From Prevotella sp. (GTDB taxonomy: Bacteria > Bacteroidota > Bacteroidia > Bacteroidales > Bacteroidaceae), in the NCBI GenBank assembly GCA_016901395.1, contig JAEAMQ010000024.1:62001-126000 (forward strand): 64,000 nucleotides of DNA. Reading direction: 5' to 3'. Below the pieces are notes generated by a model. It did no database searches. It was not told where the DNA came from and saw only the letters and a list, made by a program, of their open reading frames with translations. Shown here piece after piece: positions 9,835 through 18,551 of the stretch; the first letter of the stretch is position 1; every line of letters begins with the position of its first letter. Position numbers and translations under genes: made by a program.

Positions 9835-10300
9835 GTAATGTCTGTGCTTTTAAGCATTCTTCAGAATGCGTAAAAGAATAATATTCCTGAACCTTTAGTG
9901 GCTTTTATGGATCATTTATTAATGTAATGTCTGTGCCTTCAAGCATTCTTCAGAATGCGTAAAAGAATAATATTTCTGAGCCTTTAGTGGCTTTTATGGA
10001 CCATTTATTCATTGTAATGTCTGCGTCTTCAAGCATTCATTAGAATGCGCGTCAGTATGTTTTCTGAGTCTTTTGTGTTTTTTGTGGACCATTTATTCAT
10101 TGTAATGTCTGCGTCTTTAAGCATTCTTCAGAATGCGCGAAAGAAAAGTTTTCTGAGCCTTTAGTGGCTTTTGTGGACAAAAATTCACAATCCACTAAGG
10201 ACACAAAATACTCAAATTCAATCATCCCATTAACTTTTTCAGAGTCTTTAATGACTTTCGTGGACAATACTTCACAGTCCACTAAGGACACAAAAATCAC
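9835..10300 (-). repeat. Right arm of GxxExxY cassette: inverted 88-bp repeats
   Basis: Copies begin with GTAATGTCTG at 9835, 9924, 10014 and 10102 and are the reverse complement of the left-arm units. Each has the GCATTC-N4-GAATGC hairpin (loops TTCA, TTCA, ATTA, TTCA). Two further, more diverged partial units start with GTGGACAA at 10173 and 10260, keeping the 87-88-bp period. The remainder up to 10417 is A/T-rich, with no gene seen. Confidence 0.93.
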
Positions 10301-10417
10301 CAATTCAAGTCACCTATTTGTTTTAGTGGACTCGTCATCTCCCTTCATTTCGTCCAAAAAGACGATTTTAATTCCCTGTTTTTATAATAAAATGCTCTAT
10401 TTGAGGATTATATAATT

Positions 10418-12421
10418 ATGAAGAGGAACATTATCACGTCACTAATTCTACTCTTGTTTTTTAGTAGTGGAACAATGGCCCAGACAGGTCAGTGGAAGTC
10501 ATACCTGAGCTATTACGAGCCAACAGAGATTGAGGAGGGTAGTGGAAACATGCTCTATGTGTTAGCTTCCAACGGACTATATTCGTATGATGAAGACGAC
10601 CAAAGCGTGCAGACCTACGACAAGACCACCGTGCTCAACGACTGTGGAATAGCGCATATCGCCTGGAATTCATCCGCCAAGCGACTCGTCATCGTTTACC
10701 AGAACTACAACATCGACCTGCTTTCGACAAGCAGTGACGTGGTGAATATAGCCGACTACATGAACAAGTCGATGACAGAAGACAAGACCGTGAACGGCAT
10801 CGATGTCTCCGGAGCCTATGCCTACCTCTCCACGGCCTTTGGAATCGTTAAAATCAACGTAGCCGATGCCCAGATCAGCGACACCTATCAGCTGGGCTTC
10901 GACGTGGAATACACTTACGTCGACGGTGGCTATCTCTACGCGGCGAGCAGCACACAGGGCCTCTACCGCGGACTGATGACCAGCAATCTGCTCGACAAAG
11001 CCAACTGGACACGCGTGGGCAACTATGTGGCACGACCCAAAACGATGGATGCTGACAAACTCGCCTTGGTGAAAACACTCAACATCGACGGTCCGAAATA
11101 CAACTACTTCGGCCGCATGCTTTTCCAAAACGGACTGCTCTACACCGTCGGCGGCGGCTACACCGTCGTGAACGACCTCCATCGACCCGGATGCATCCAA
11201 GTGCTCTCGGGCGACAAATGGACCATCTATCAAGACGATATCGAGTCGACCACCGGCGTGCAATTTGTCGATTTGAACAGCGTCACCATCGACCCCAAGG
11301 ACACATCACATGTGTTTGCCTCCGGCCGTACAGGACTCTACGAATACCGCAACGGCAAGTTTCAGAAACTATACACCTATGACAACAGTCCGCTCATATC
11401 CGCCTTCACCACCAACAAAAACTATGTCGTGGTGCAGGATGCCGCCTTCGACAGCAATGGAAGCCTCTGGTGTCTCAACAGTCTGAACAATTCGCAGAAC
11501 ATTCTGGAACTGAACACCAGCAGCGAATGGGTTTCCCACCGCTCCGATGCCCTGCTGAACAACGGCAGTGGACTTGCCAACATGCAGCAAATCCTGTTCG
11601 ACAGCCGCAGCCTCATGTGGTTTGTCAACGACAGCCACGTGCTCCCCTCGTTCTATGCCTACCAGCCTTCCACAGGAAATATCAACAGTTATAAGTCATT
11701 TGTCAACGAGGACGGCTCGACTTTAAGTCCCACCTATATTCATGCCATTGCCGAAGACCAAAATCAGAACATCTGGATAGGCACCAACATCGGCCCGCTG
11801 ATGCTGGAGAGCGACCAGATCACGGCCGACAGTCCCGTGCTCACCCAGGTGAAAGTGCCCCGCAACGACGGCACCAACTATGCCGACTACCTGCTCTCGG
11901 GCGTCGACATCAGCTGCATGGTCATCGACCAAGCCAACCGCAAATGGTTTGGCACCAACGGCAACGGCATCTTCCTCATCAGTGCAGACAATATCCATCA
12001 GCTGCTGCATCTCACCCAGAGTAACAGCCAGCTCCTCTCCAACAACATTGAGTCGATGGCTATCAATCCCACCACAGGAGAACTTTTCATTGGTACCGAC
12101 AAGGGATTGTGCTCCTATATGACCAATGCCACCACAGCCGCCGACGGCATGACAAAAGACAATGTCTATGCTTACCCTAACCCCGTGCGCCCCGACTATG
12201 CCGGTGCCATCACCATCACAGGTCTTGACGAAGATGCCGACGTGAAGATAGTGACCGCCAACGGCACGCTCGTGAACAGCGGAAGGGCTTCCGGCGGACT
12301 ATACAAATGGTATGGTCTCGACCAGAGTGGCCGGCGCGTGGCATCGGGAGTCTACATGGTTGAGGTGGCGACGGCCGACGGAGAAAAGGGTGTTGTCTGC
12401 AAAATCGCTATCGTGAACTGA
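10418..12421 (+). CDS. porZ: PorZ-like beta-propeller protein of the type IX secretion system
   Basis: The 667-aa protein starts with a signal peptide (LILLLFFSSGTMAQ). Beta-propeller repeats fill residues 20-570, with two-component-regulator propeller blades such as QNIWIGTNIGPL and NRKWFGTNGNGIFLI. The opening GQWKSYLSYYEPTEI and the block DCGIAHIAWN are typical of PorZ. The last 85 residues (VYAYPNPVRPDY then GLYKWYGLDQSGRRVASGVYMVEV) form a C-terminal sorting domain of the type IX system. PorZ sits at the cell surface and helps the PorU sortase attach cargo to anionic lipopolysaccharide. Two candidate cargo tails occur in this window. It ends overlapping the convergent gene by 14 bp. A different propeller protein of this system cannot be fully excluded. 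Confidence 0.82.
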   Translation: MKRNIITSLILLLFFSSGTMAQTGQWKSYLSYYEPTEIEEGSGNMLYVLASNGLYSYDEDDQSVQTYDKTTVLNDCGIAHIAWNSSAKRLVIVYQNYNIDLLSTSSDVVNIADYMNKSMTEDKTVNGIDVSGAYAYLSTAFGIVKINVADAQISDTYQLGFDVEYTYVDGGYLYAASSTQGLYRGLMTSNLLDKANWTRVGNYVARPKTMDADKLALVKTLNIDGPKYNYFGRMLFQNGLLYTVGGGYTVVNDLHRPGCIQVLSGDKWTIYQDDIESTTGVQFVDLNSVTIDPKDTSHVFASGRTGLYEYRNGKFQKLYTYDNSPLISAFTTNKNYVVVQDAAFDSNGSLWCLNSLNNSQNILELNTSSEWVSHRSDALLNNGSGLANMQQILFDSRSLMWFVNDSHVLPSFYAYQPSTGNINSYKSFVNEDGSTLSPTYIHAIAEDQNQNIWIGTNIGPLMLESDQITADSPVLTQVKVPRNDGTNYADYLLSGVDISCMVIDQANRKWFGTNGNGIFLISADNIHQLLHLTQSNSQLLSNNIESMAINPTTGELFIGTDKGLCSYMTNATTAADGMTKDNVYAYPNPVRPDYAGAITITGLDEDADVKIVTANGTLVNSGRASGGLYKWYGLDQSGRRVASGVYMVEVATADGEKGVVCKIAIVN

Positions 12422-13556
12422 CCGAAAGGGCCGTTACCAGAAACGGCAACGACATGTCAAGATAGGTAATATCATAGGTCGACGAGAAGAGATCGTAGTT
12501 GGCCGATATCACCATGTTGTGCAGAAACGTCACCACCACAAGCGTCAGCAGGAAAGCCGCCGTGTTTTTCATCAGCATCGGGAAACCCTTCTCACGCTCT
12601 GCCTGATATGTCCATCCTGCAGCCCAATAGACAAACAGCGGTACGAAAAGGATGAAATCCATCGCATGAATCTGGCGCGACTGCAACACAAAGGGATTAA
12701 ATTTGAAAAACAACAGATCGTTCATGTCCCATACGATGAACGGCAGAAAGGTCAACCCAAAGACCACCACGACCACCATGGGAAACAGCATGCGACGCTG
12801 ACTTCCCATTTTCCACCATTCCAACAAATAATACATGCCCAGCGGCACCACTGCCGTGAGCCTCGTGCTCATGAGCAGTCCACAGCCTATGGCTATCGTC
12901 CAATAGTGCTCATCAAGCCTCGTGCGATGCTTATAGAGCAGGATGACGATGGCCGCCACAAGCATGAAGTTGGTCACCATGTCGCTCCTCACAACCACCT
13001 CATAGACAAATGCCGGCGACAATATGAGCAGCACCACCGTGCGCAGCGCCGACACATTACCCGCATACGACCTCACAGCATAGGTCAGTGCGCCCCAAAC
13101 GAGAAACACCGACAATCCCACATCGTTGAGAAAATAGAACGGCAGATGGAAGATTTGCCATACAGGAAAGGGCGATCCATACCCGCCAAGATGTGTCTGG
13201 GCCATATAAGGAAACTCTCCATCCATCATCAGGCTGAGAAAATTGTGGATGGCCGACCACCGGTCTACTTGTATCCTATATGGGTCAAGACTCAACTGAA
13301 TAGCCGCCAACACCGTCATACAACCTAAAAACACCACTCCCAACACCCTGCTGTCTACCCGTAGGCGCGCCCACCTGCGCCCAAACATCAAAGCAAATAC
13401 CAGCAAACAGCCTAAGAGATAGATCAGCGAGACGGAACAGGCCACGCCAATACCTATCCGTAATGAATACTTCATCACAAACAACAGATTGACGATAACA
13501 TATAAGAATATCAATTTCCCACGCATGATCAATTTTGTTTTAATCTGTAAAAACAC
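12408..13556 (-). CDS. Multi-spanning membrane protein, GT-C-like
   Basis: The 382-aa protein is mostly hydrophobic, with about nine or ten membrane segments. After the second segment there is a polar loop, PYRIQVDRWSAIHNFLSLMMDGEFPYM, containing acidic residues as in GT-C type mannosyl/arabinosyl transferases that use lipid-linked sugar donors (DUF2029/GT87-like). The start is uncertain: a second Met at 13526 (MRGKLIFLY) would give a cleaner first helix. It converges with porZ and overlaps its stop by 14 bp. The GT-C idea rests on topology and the loop only; a membrane protein of unknown function is the safe call. Confidence 0.75.
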   Translation of the reverse strand: MFLQIKTKLIMRGKLIFLYVIVNLLFVMKYSLRIGIGVACSVSLIYLLGCLLVFALMFGRRWARLRVDSRVLGVVFLGCMTVLAAIQLSLDPYRIQVDRWSAIHNFLSLMMDGEFPYMAQTHLGGYGSPFPVWQIFHLPFYFLNDVGLSVFLVWGALTYAVRSYAGNVSALRTVVLLILSPAFVYEVVVRSDMVTNFMLVAAIVILLYKHRTRLDEHYWTIAIGCGLLMSTRLTAVVPLGMYYLLEWWKMGSQRRMLFPMVVVVVFGLTFLPFIVWDMNDLLFFKFNPFVLQSRQIHAMDFILFVPLFVYWAAGWTYQAEREKGFPMLMKNTAAFLLTLVVVTFLHNMVISANYDLFSSTYDITYLDMSLPFLVTALSVSSR

Positions 13557-13620
13557 ATCTGTCTATCTCATACCGTCACCCGTCCATGAAATCATTTCAC
13601 GCTCAGGTTATCCTCACTTC

Positions 13621-14069
13621 TTTATATTCTTCTTATCTTTCTTTAAAAATAAAAAAGAAAAAAGAGTAAGATGATAGGCTGTGGATAACGGGATAACTCA
13701 TGGTTCGAATATTTGGTTATTTGGATATACACATTTTGCATCAGGTTATTCACAGATATGAGTCATATCTTTTCCGTGATATTCAATAGATTGAATGACT
13801 TATCCACAATCTTGTTTATCACTGCAAAGTTAATAAGTTTATATCTTTTTACTCTCTAAAACTGTGGAAAAGTTAGAATAATCACTTTGAAAACTCTGTG
13901 GATATCCATATTTGCCGGAACCCCCGAAACGGGTTGTGGATAATCCTTTAGTTTTCCACAGAGTTATCCATACGGTTTTCCACAGTTTTATCCACAATTT
14001 GTTGACTTATCAACATGGCAATATCCGAGAGATGGAAAGACCCAAGTGAGAGAAGGGGAGTGTGGATAA
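13621..14069. other. DnaA-box cluster, candidate chromosomal origin (oriC)
   Basis: Five perfect 9-mers TTATCCACA, on either strand, lie at 13680, 13800, 13935, 13988 and 14061. Six one-mismatch sites lie at 13746, 13863, 13897, 13952, 13964 and 13976. Next to them is an A/T-rich tract (13621-13670) that could serve as an unwinding element, and a GTTGACTTATCAAC palindrome at 14001-14014. No dnaA gene is seen nearby, and gene directions on the two sides do not diverge clearly, so the call is based on the boxes alone. The region around it (13557-14834) has no gene. Confidence 0.65.
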
Positions 14070-14296
14070 GAAAGAGAGGTGGGAGAACTATGTTTCTAAA
14101 AAAATATAACTATATTGTCATGATAATTCTGAAATATGTCTTGCTTTCCAGTCCCTTCTTCCAGCTGTCTTATACCCCTGTTTTCACCTCCACTATCCCA
14201 TGGCAGAGGCAAAAAGCCGGCGTTTTTCTGCGATTTCACCCCGATTTTCCTCCTTTTTCTACTGTTTTCAGCTCCTAAAAGGGCGTTTTTGTCTCG

Positions 14297-14357
14297 CGAT
14301 AACTATCTAATCGTGTCACGATTAGTATCTAATCGCACGACAATTAGTACCTAATCG
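14297..14357. repeat. Array C: three palindromic units, 22-bp period
   Basis: Three 17-bp near-palindromes of the type CGATTAGTATCTAATCG start at 14297, 14319 and 14341 with 5-bp spacers. The same family recurs at 54410-54470. Confidence 0.9.
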
Positions 14358-14742
14358 CAAAACCATATTTTGTCAAGGAAATACAAGATACTGATTATCA
14401 ATAGGATAAAAATTCCCTGTTTTTGCCCGATTTTCGCCCCATCCTATACCCGATGGCCAAATAAGGGATGAAACAGCAAATAATGTTCAAATTATTTCAT
14501 CGGTATTTTTCCACTGTCAGATTAGAATGTTCGAAAAAAAAATCCGGTGCATATAACAAAACATTCCAAGCATCTACCAAGAGACAATGTGTTTGTGTCT
14601 TTCTGCTGTTGTCTTATTTTTATAAAATGGTATGACTGACTCTCTGGAGTACTCTTTGCATGAGACAAACTCCATGATCTATTATTTTCCTCATGGCTTA
14701 CCCGCATATTTTCCCAGCACCGTTATAAAACAGAGCAATGAT

Positions 14743-14773
14743 TTGGCGGTTTTCGCATAAAAGCGTATATTTG
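14743..14773 (+). promoter_or_regulatory. Promoter of the rpoN operon (TTG-N20-TATATTTG)
   Basis: TTG at 14743-14745 and TATATTTG at 14766-14773 have the ideal 20-bp spacing and lie 61 bp before the first gene of the pair. Confidence 0.7.
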
Positions 14774-14834
14774 CATTTGATAACCCACAGGCCCACAGGC
14801 TCGGAAAAGGGTATAACCTCAGAAGAAAATCGTT

Positions 14835-15491
14835 ATGGCAAAACATACGTTATGGCATGATGAATATTGGCTGCTACTCATGCAACTCTATCTGAAGCGG
14901 CCGCAAGGCGTGAAGCCTCTTTACAGCCGGGGACTCGTAGACCTCGCCTTGGAACTGCATATTGTTCCGGAATATCTATATCGACAGATGTTCAGATTGA
15001 GGCAGCTGGATACTCCCCGCATACAACAGCTGTGGGACAAATATGCCACACGGCCCAAAAAGCTGACGCGTGTCGTCACCCTGCTGCGGCAGATGAGCGG
15101 TTTTGGAAACTACGAAGAGTTCTATGCCGGTGTGGAAGTGAACGAATCGTGGGAACGAGACTTCAAGCCTGTCGACAACCGTGAGGGCGAAGAGGCTATC
15201 ACGCCAGCCAAGCTCATCATGATACTCGACCTCTATTTCAGGCTCGTGCCCGACACAATGGTGAAGGAGACGCCCGAGGTGGTGGAGCTGGCCAGACTCA
15301 TCCGCTCGACACCCGACGAGGTGACCGATGTGATGGAGGTGTTTCGCTTCTGCGACCCGCTGCTCTCCCACGAAGACATGATGATACACCCGTTGCTTAC
15401 GCCGTGCATGAACATATGGAAACGGTTTGGCAACGAACCGCCCGAAAAACTCTCGGCATTGGCAGCCCAGCTAAAAGAATATTGGAAATAA
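14835..15491 (+). CDS. Conserved hypothetical protein upstream of rpoN
   Basis: This 218-aa soluble protein has no signal peptide and looks all-helical, rich in Leu, Arg and Glu. Visible stretches include WHDEYWLLLMQLYLKRPQGV, a central FGNYEEFYAGVEVNESWERD and ITPAKLIMILDLYFRL. I do not know a named domain for it. Its start is 25 bp upstream of rpoN in the same direction, behind a good promoter, so it is probably co-transcribed with the sigma-54 gene. A role linked to sigma-54 is possible but only from position. Confidence 0.85.
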   Translation: MAKHTLWHDEYWLLLMQLYLKRPQGVKPLYSRGLVDLALELHIVPEYLYRQMFRLRQLDTPRIQQLWDKYATRPKKLTRVVTLLRQMSGFGNYEEFYAGVEVNESWERDFKPVDNREGEEAITPAKLIMILDLYFRLVPDTMVKETPEVVELARLIRSTPDEVTDVMEVFRFCDPLLSHEDMMIHPLLTPCMNIWKRFGNEPPEKLSALAAQLKEYWK

Positions 15492-15515
15492 ACACCTGTC
15501 AGGGATAAAAAACGT

Positions 15516-17033
15516 ATGCCACAGAAACTCATTCAGACCCAGACCCAACAGCAAGTGCAGCAGCAGCGCCTCTCGCAACAGCAGATGTTGCAGGTGAAGT
15601 TGCTGGAGATGCCATTGGCCGAACTGGAAGAAAACATTCTCACGGAGCTGGACGACAACCCTGCTCTGGAGGAGAAGCGTGATGATTTCGACACGGCTGA
15701 TAATATAAGTGGTGAGGAGAACGATGGAAACCGTGATGGCGACGAGGAACTGTATGAGGAGAAAAGCGAGCGTGAAGAGCGCGAGGAGGCACTCGACAAT
15801 GCGCTTGAAAGTCTTGGTAGCGACGACGAACTACCTGCACCCGACATTCATATCGGGTCGGCTGCTAATCCCGATGCAGACTATGAAGAGATTGTATGGG
15901 GCGACACTACGTCGTTCTACGACAAGCTGAAGGAACAGATGGGGATGCTCGAACTGACCGAGGAGCAACATGACGTGATGGAATACATCATCGGGTCGCT
16001 CGACAACGACGGCCTGCTGCGCAAAGACCTTGACGACATAGCCGACGAACTGGCCATCTATCACAACATCGACGTGTCGGCCGAATATATCCACGATGTG
16101 TTGCGGCGGCTGCAGACGTTCGATCCCGCGGGCATCGGCGCACGGTCGTTGCAGGAGTGTCTGCTCCTCCAGATAGAGCGCAGGCCCGACGGCCGGCTGC
16201 GCGACCTCATGCAAGAGGTCATCACCGACCACTTTGAGGAGTTCACCAAGAAGCACTGGGACAAGATTTCCGCGGCACTGCAGCTCACCGATGAGCAGGC
16301 CGCCATCGTGCAGCAGGAGTTGCGCAAGCTCAATCCCAAACCCGGGGCAGCCCTCGGCGAGACCCTCGGGAGAAACACCCAGCAGATTACTCCCGACTTT
16401 GTGGTCGACACAGACGAGGAGGGCAGCGTGACGTTCACCATCAACCGCGGCCGCATTCCCGAACTGAAGGTGTCGCCATCGTTCAACGAGATGGTCAACA
16501 CCTATAAGACCCACCGCCACCAGATGAACCGGCAGGAGAAGGAAGCCCTGCTCTATGCCAAGGAGAAAGTGGAGAAGGCGCAGGGATATATCGAGGCCGT
16601 GAAGCAGCGGAGGCGCACGCTCTATGTCACGATGAAAGCCATCATCCAGTGGCAGAAGAAATTTTTCCAGGATGGAGACGAGGCCGACCTGCGCCCGATG
16701 ATACTTAAGGACATCGCCGAGAAGACCGGTCTCGACATCTCGACCATATCGCGTGTGAGCAACGTGAAGTATGCACAGACCCGCTGGGGCACCTTCCCGC
16801 TGAGGTTTTTCTTCACCGACAGCTATGTCACCAAGGATGGTGAGGAGATGTCTACACGCAAGATCAAGCTCGCCCTGAAAGAGCTTATCGGACAGGAGGA
16901 GGCACGCAAGCCGCTCAGCGACGATGCTCTCGCCGCAGAGATGAAGCGTCGCGGATATCCCATTGCGCGCCGCACGGTGGCCAAATACCGCGAGCAGCTC
17001 GGCATTCCCGTGGCGAGACTGAGAAAAGGATAA
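15516..17033 (+). CDS. rpoN: RNA polymerase sigma-54 factor
   Basis: The 505-aa protein directs RNA polymerase to -24/-12 promoters that need an enhancer-binding ATPase. Region I is the Gln-rich N-terminus (QQQRLSQQQMLQVKLLEMP then LEENILTELDDNPALEE). It is followed by a very acidic linker (residues 45-110), the core-binding domain and the DNA-binding part. The RpoN box appears near residue 484 as ARRTVAKYREQLGIP, almost identical to the consensus. It is the second gene of a two-gene unit. The identity is certain; the regulon cannot be inferred here. Confidence 0.97.
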   Translation: MPQKLIQTQTQQQVQQQRLSQQQMLQVKLLEMPLAELEENILTELDDNPALEEKRDDFDTADNISGEENDGNRDGDEELYEEKSEREEREEALDNALESLGSDDELPAPDIHIGSAANPDADYEEIVWGDTTSFYDKLKEQMGMLELTEEQHDVMEYIIGSLDNDGLLRKDLDDIADELAIYHNIDVSAEYIHDVLRRLQTFDPAGIGARSLQECLLLQIERRPDGRLRDLMQEVITDHFEEFTKKHWDKISAALQLTDEQAAIVQQELRKLNPKPGAALGETLGRNTQQITPDFVVDTDEEGSVTFTINRGRIPELKVSPSFNEMVNTYKTHRHQMNRQEKEALLYAKEKVEKAQGYIEAVKQRRRTLYVTMKAIIQWQKKFFQDGDEADLRPMILKDIAEKTGLDISTISRVSNVKYAQTRWGTFPLRFFFTDSYVTKDGEEMSTRKIKLALKELIGQEEARKPLSDDALAAEMKRRGYPIARRTVAKYREQLGIPVARLRKG

Positions 17034-17057
17034 TCAGCTTGACAGATAACATCGAAC

Positions 17058-17669
17058 ATGAAAGAAAAGAACATTATATTAGCGGCGCGCGTGATAAGCA
17101 TGCTCTTCACACCGTTCTACCTGCCATTTGTCGGACTCATCGCCCTGTTTATCTTCAGCTATATGAGTCTGATGCCATGGCAATACAAGTTCATGGTGCT
17201 CACGATGGTCTATCTTTTCACCATCCTTCTCCCTACTCTGCTCATCCATGTCTACCGTCGTTATCAGGGCTGGTCGACGTTGGAGATCGGACAGAAGGAG
17301 CGGCGCATGGTGCCATACATCATCGCCATCCTCAGCTATTTTGCCTGCTACTATCTCATGACGATGATGCGCATCCCGCAGTTCATGGCCAATATTCTGT
17401 TGGCGGCACTGATGATCCAGGTGGTTTGTGCCATCATCAACGTGTGGTGGAAGATTTCCACCCACACGGCGGCTATCGGTGGCTTCGAGGGTGCGCTGCT
17501 GGCCTTCTCGATGTTGTTTGTGTTCAATCCCCTCTGGTGGTTTTGCATTATCCTCATCATCGCCGGTATGGTGGGCACCAGCCGTATGATTTTGCGTCAG
17601 CATACGCTCACACAGGTGGTCGCCGGCTTCTTGGTGGGAATGGTGGCAGGGTTCTGGCTGATAATATAG
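17058..17669 (+). CDS. PAP2-related membrane protein
   Basis: The 203-aa protein has about six hydrophobic segments. Its second half shows a degenerate PAP2 pattern: WWKISTHTAAIGGFEGAL (the S-x-H block) and GTSRMILRQHTLTQVVAGFLVG (the R-x5-H-x3 block with Thr-Gln in place of the usual Asp). Such proteins are annotated as PAP2 family in Bacteroidetes and may be phosphatases or acyl/phospholipid enzymes; the changed third motif makes activity uncertain. It starts 24 bp after rpoN and may be in the same transcript. A G/C-rich hairpin follows about 35 bp after the stop. Confidence 0.75.
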   Translation: MKEKNIILAARVISMLFTPFYLPFVGLIALFIFSYMSLMPWQYKFMVLTMVYLFTILLPTLLIHVYRRYQGWSTLEIGQKERRMVPYIIAILSYFACYYLMTMMRIPQFMANILLAALMIQVVCAIINVWWKISTHTAAIGGFEGALLAFSMLFVFNPLWWFCIILIIAGMVGTSRMILRQHTLTQVVAGFLVGMVAGFWLII

Positions 17670-17702
17670 GGGCCTCTGTAAAGGAACCTGGGGCCTCCCC
17701 AA

Positions 17703-18018
17703 GCCCCTCCAAAGGAGGGGGTGTAAGTTTGCTTGGAGGTTGATAGAGCCCACGCCGGACGGCTAAAAGTTCAATGTTCAAAGCTCAAAGTTCAAAGGAA
17801 AGGAAGCGCAGCAGCCCCCAGTGTAGAGCAAGGAGAGCAAGGTTTTGGCCTATAAAGAATTAACTTTGCAACCGAAAGCCTCCCCACGCCGGATGGCTAA
17901 AGTTCAAAGTTCAATGTTCAAATTTCAAAGTTAATGCCCTTAACGTAGTAACTTGGGGAAAGAATTCCCCAGTGCCGGAGGGCAAATGTTTAAAGTTCAA
18001 AATTCAAAGTTCAAAGGA
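17703..18018. repeat. Composite repeats upstream of purE
   Basis: The 350-bp gap before purE starts with the hairpin CCCCTCCAAAGGAGGGG (17704-17720). Three copies of a block GCCGGAnGGC follow at 17754, 17888 and 17974, each followed within a few bases by TTCAAAGTT/TTCAATGTT low-complexity sequence. The last copy runs to the purE start and supplies its AAAGG ribosome-site-like stretch. A TAACTTTG -7 box at 17861-17868 may be the purE promoter. Confidence 0.85.
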
Positions 18019-18019
18019 T

Positions 18020-18529
18020 ATGACACCTATTATTAGTATTATCATGGGCTCGACAAGCGACCTGCCCGTTATGGAAAAAGCTTGTAAGTGGCTGAATGAT
18101 CAGCAGATTCCGTTTGAGGTGAATGCCCTGTCGGCCCATCGCACACCCGATGCCGTAGAGAATTTCGCCAAGAATGCCAAGGCAAGAGGCATCAAAGTCA
18201 TCATTGCCGCCGCAGGAATGGCTGCCGCCCTGCCGGGCGTGATAGCCGCCTCTACACCACTGCCGGTCATCGGTGTGCCCATCAAAGGCATGCTCGACGG
18301 TCTCGACGCGATGTTGAGCATCATCCAGATGCCACCGGGCATACCCGTGGCAACGGTCGGTGTGAACGGCGCGCAGAACGCAGCGATACTCGCCGCGGAG
18401 ATGATTGCCCTCGGAGACGAGGAGATTGCCAAGAAGATTGATGCGTGGAAGGCCGGCCTCGGCTCGAAGATCGAGAAGGCAAACGCCGAACTCGCCGCCA
18501 TCAAGGACTACGAATACAAGTGTAATTAA
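18020..18529 (+). CDS. purE: N5-carboxyaminoimidazole ribonucleotide mutase
   Basis: PurE (class I, 169 aa) moves the carboxyl group from N5-CAIR to CAIR in purine synthesis. Signature residues are GSTSDLPVM at the N-terminus (phosphate loop), SAHRTPD with the catalytic His, and AAAGMAAALPGV. The start at 18020 is preferred over an in-frame ATG at 17972 because the protein then begins at TPIISIIMGSTSD, the normal N-terminus; the upstream 16 residues are encoded by repeat DNA. purK is not next to it; ispG follows after 22 bp. Confidence 0.95.
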   Translation: MTPIISIIMGSTSDLPVMEKACKWLNDQQIPFEVNALSAHRTPDAVENFAKNAKARGIKVIIAAAGMAAALPGVIAASTPLPVIGVPIKGMLDGLDAMLSIIQMPPGIPVATVGVNGAQNAAILAAEMIALGDEEIAKKIDAWKAGLGSKIEKANAELAAIKDYEYKCN

Positions 18530-18551
18530 CAGGGGATCATCACCCCATCCC

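Noticed and set aside
8976-10300. Insertion sequence
   Set aside because: There is no transposase (no DDE or HUH motif) in the only gene inside, and no target-site duplication could be identified at the cassette ends.
14015-14278. Protein-coding frame of 87 aa after the DnaA boxes
   Set aside because: It begins inside the DnaA-box region, has no ribosome site and changes character along its length; coding is not supported.
15533-15847. Ser-rich minus-strand frame opposite rpoN
   Set aside because: It is the antisense of the Gln/Glu-rich start of RpoN; composition and position show a shadow frame.
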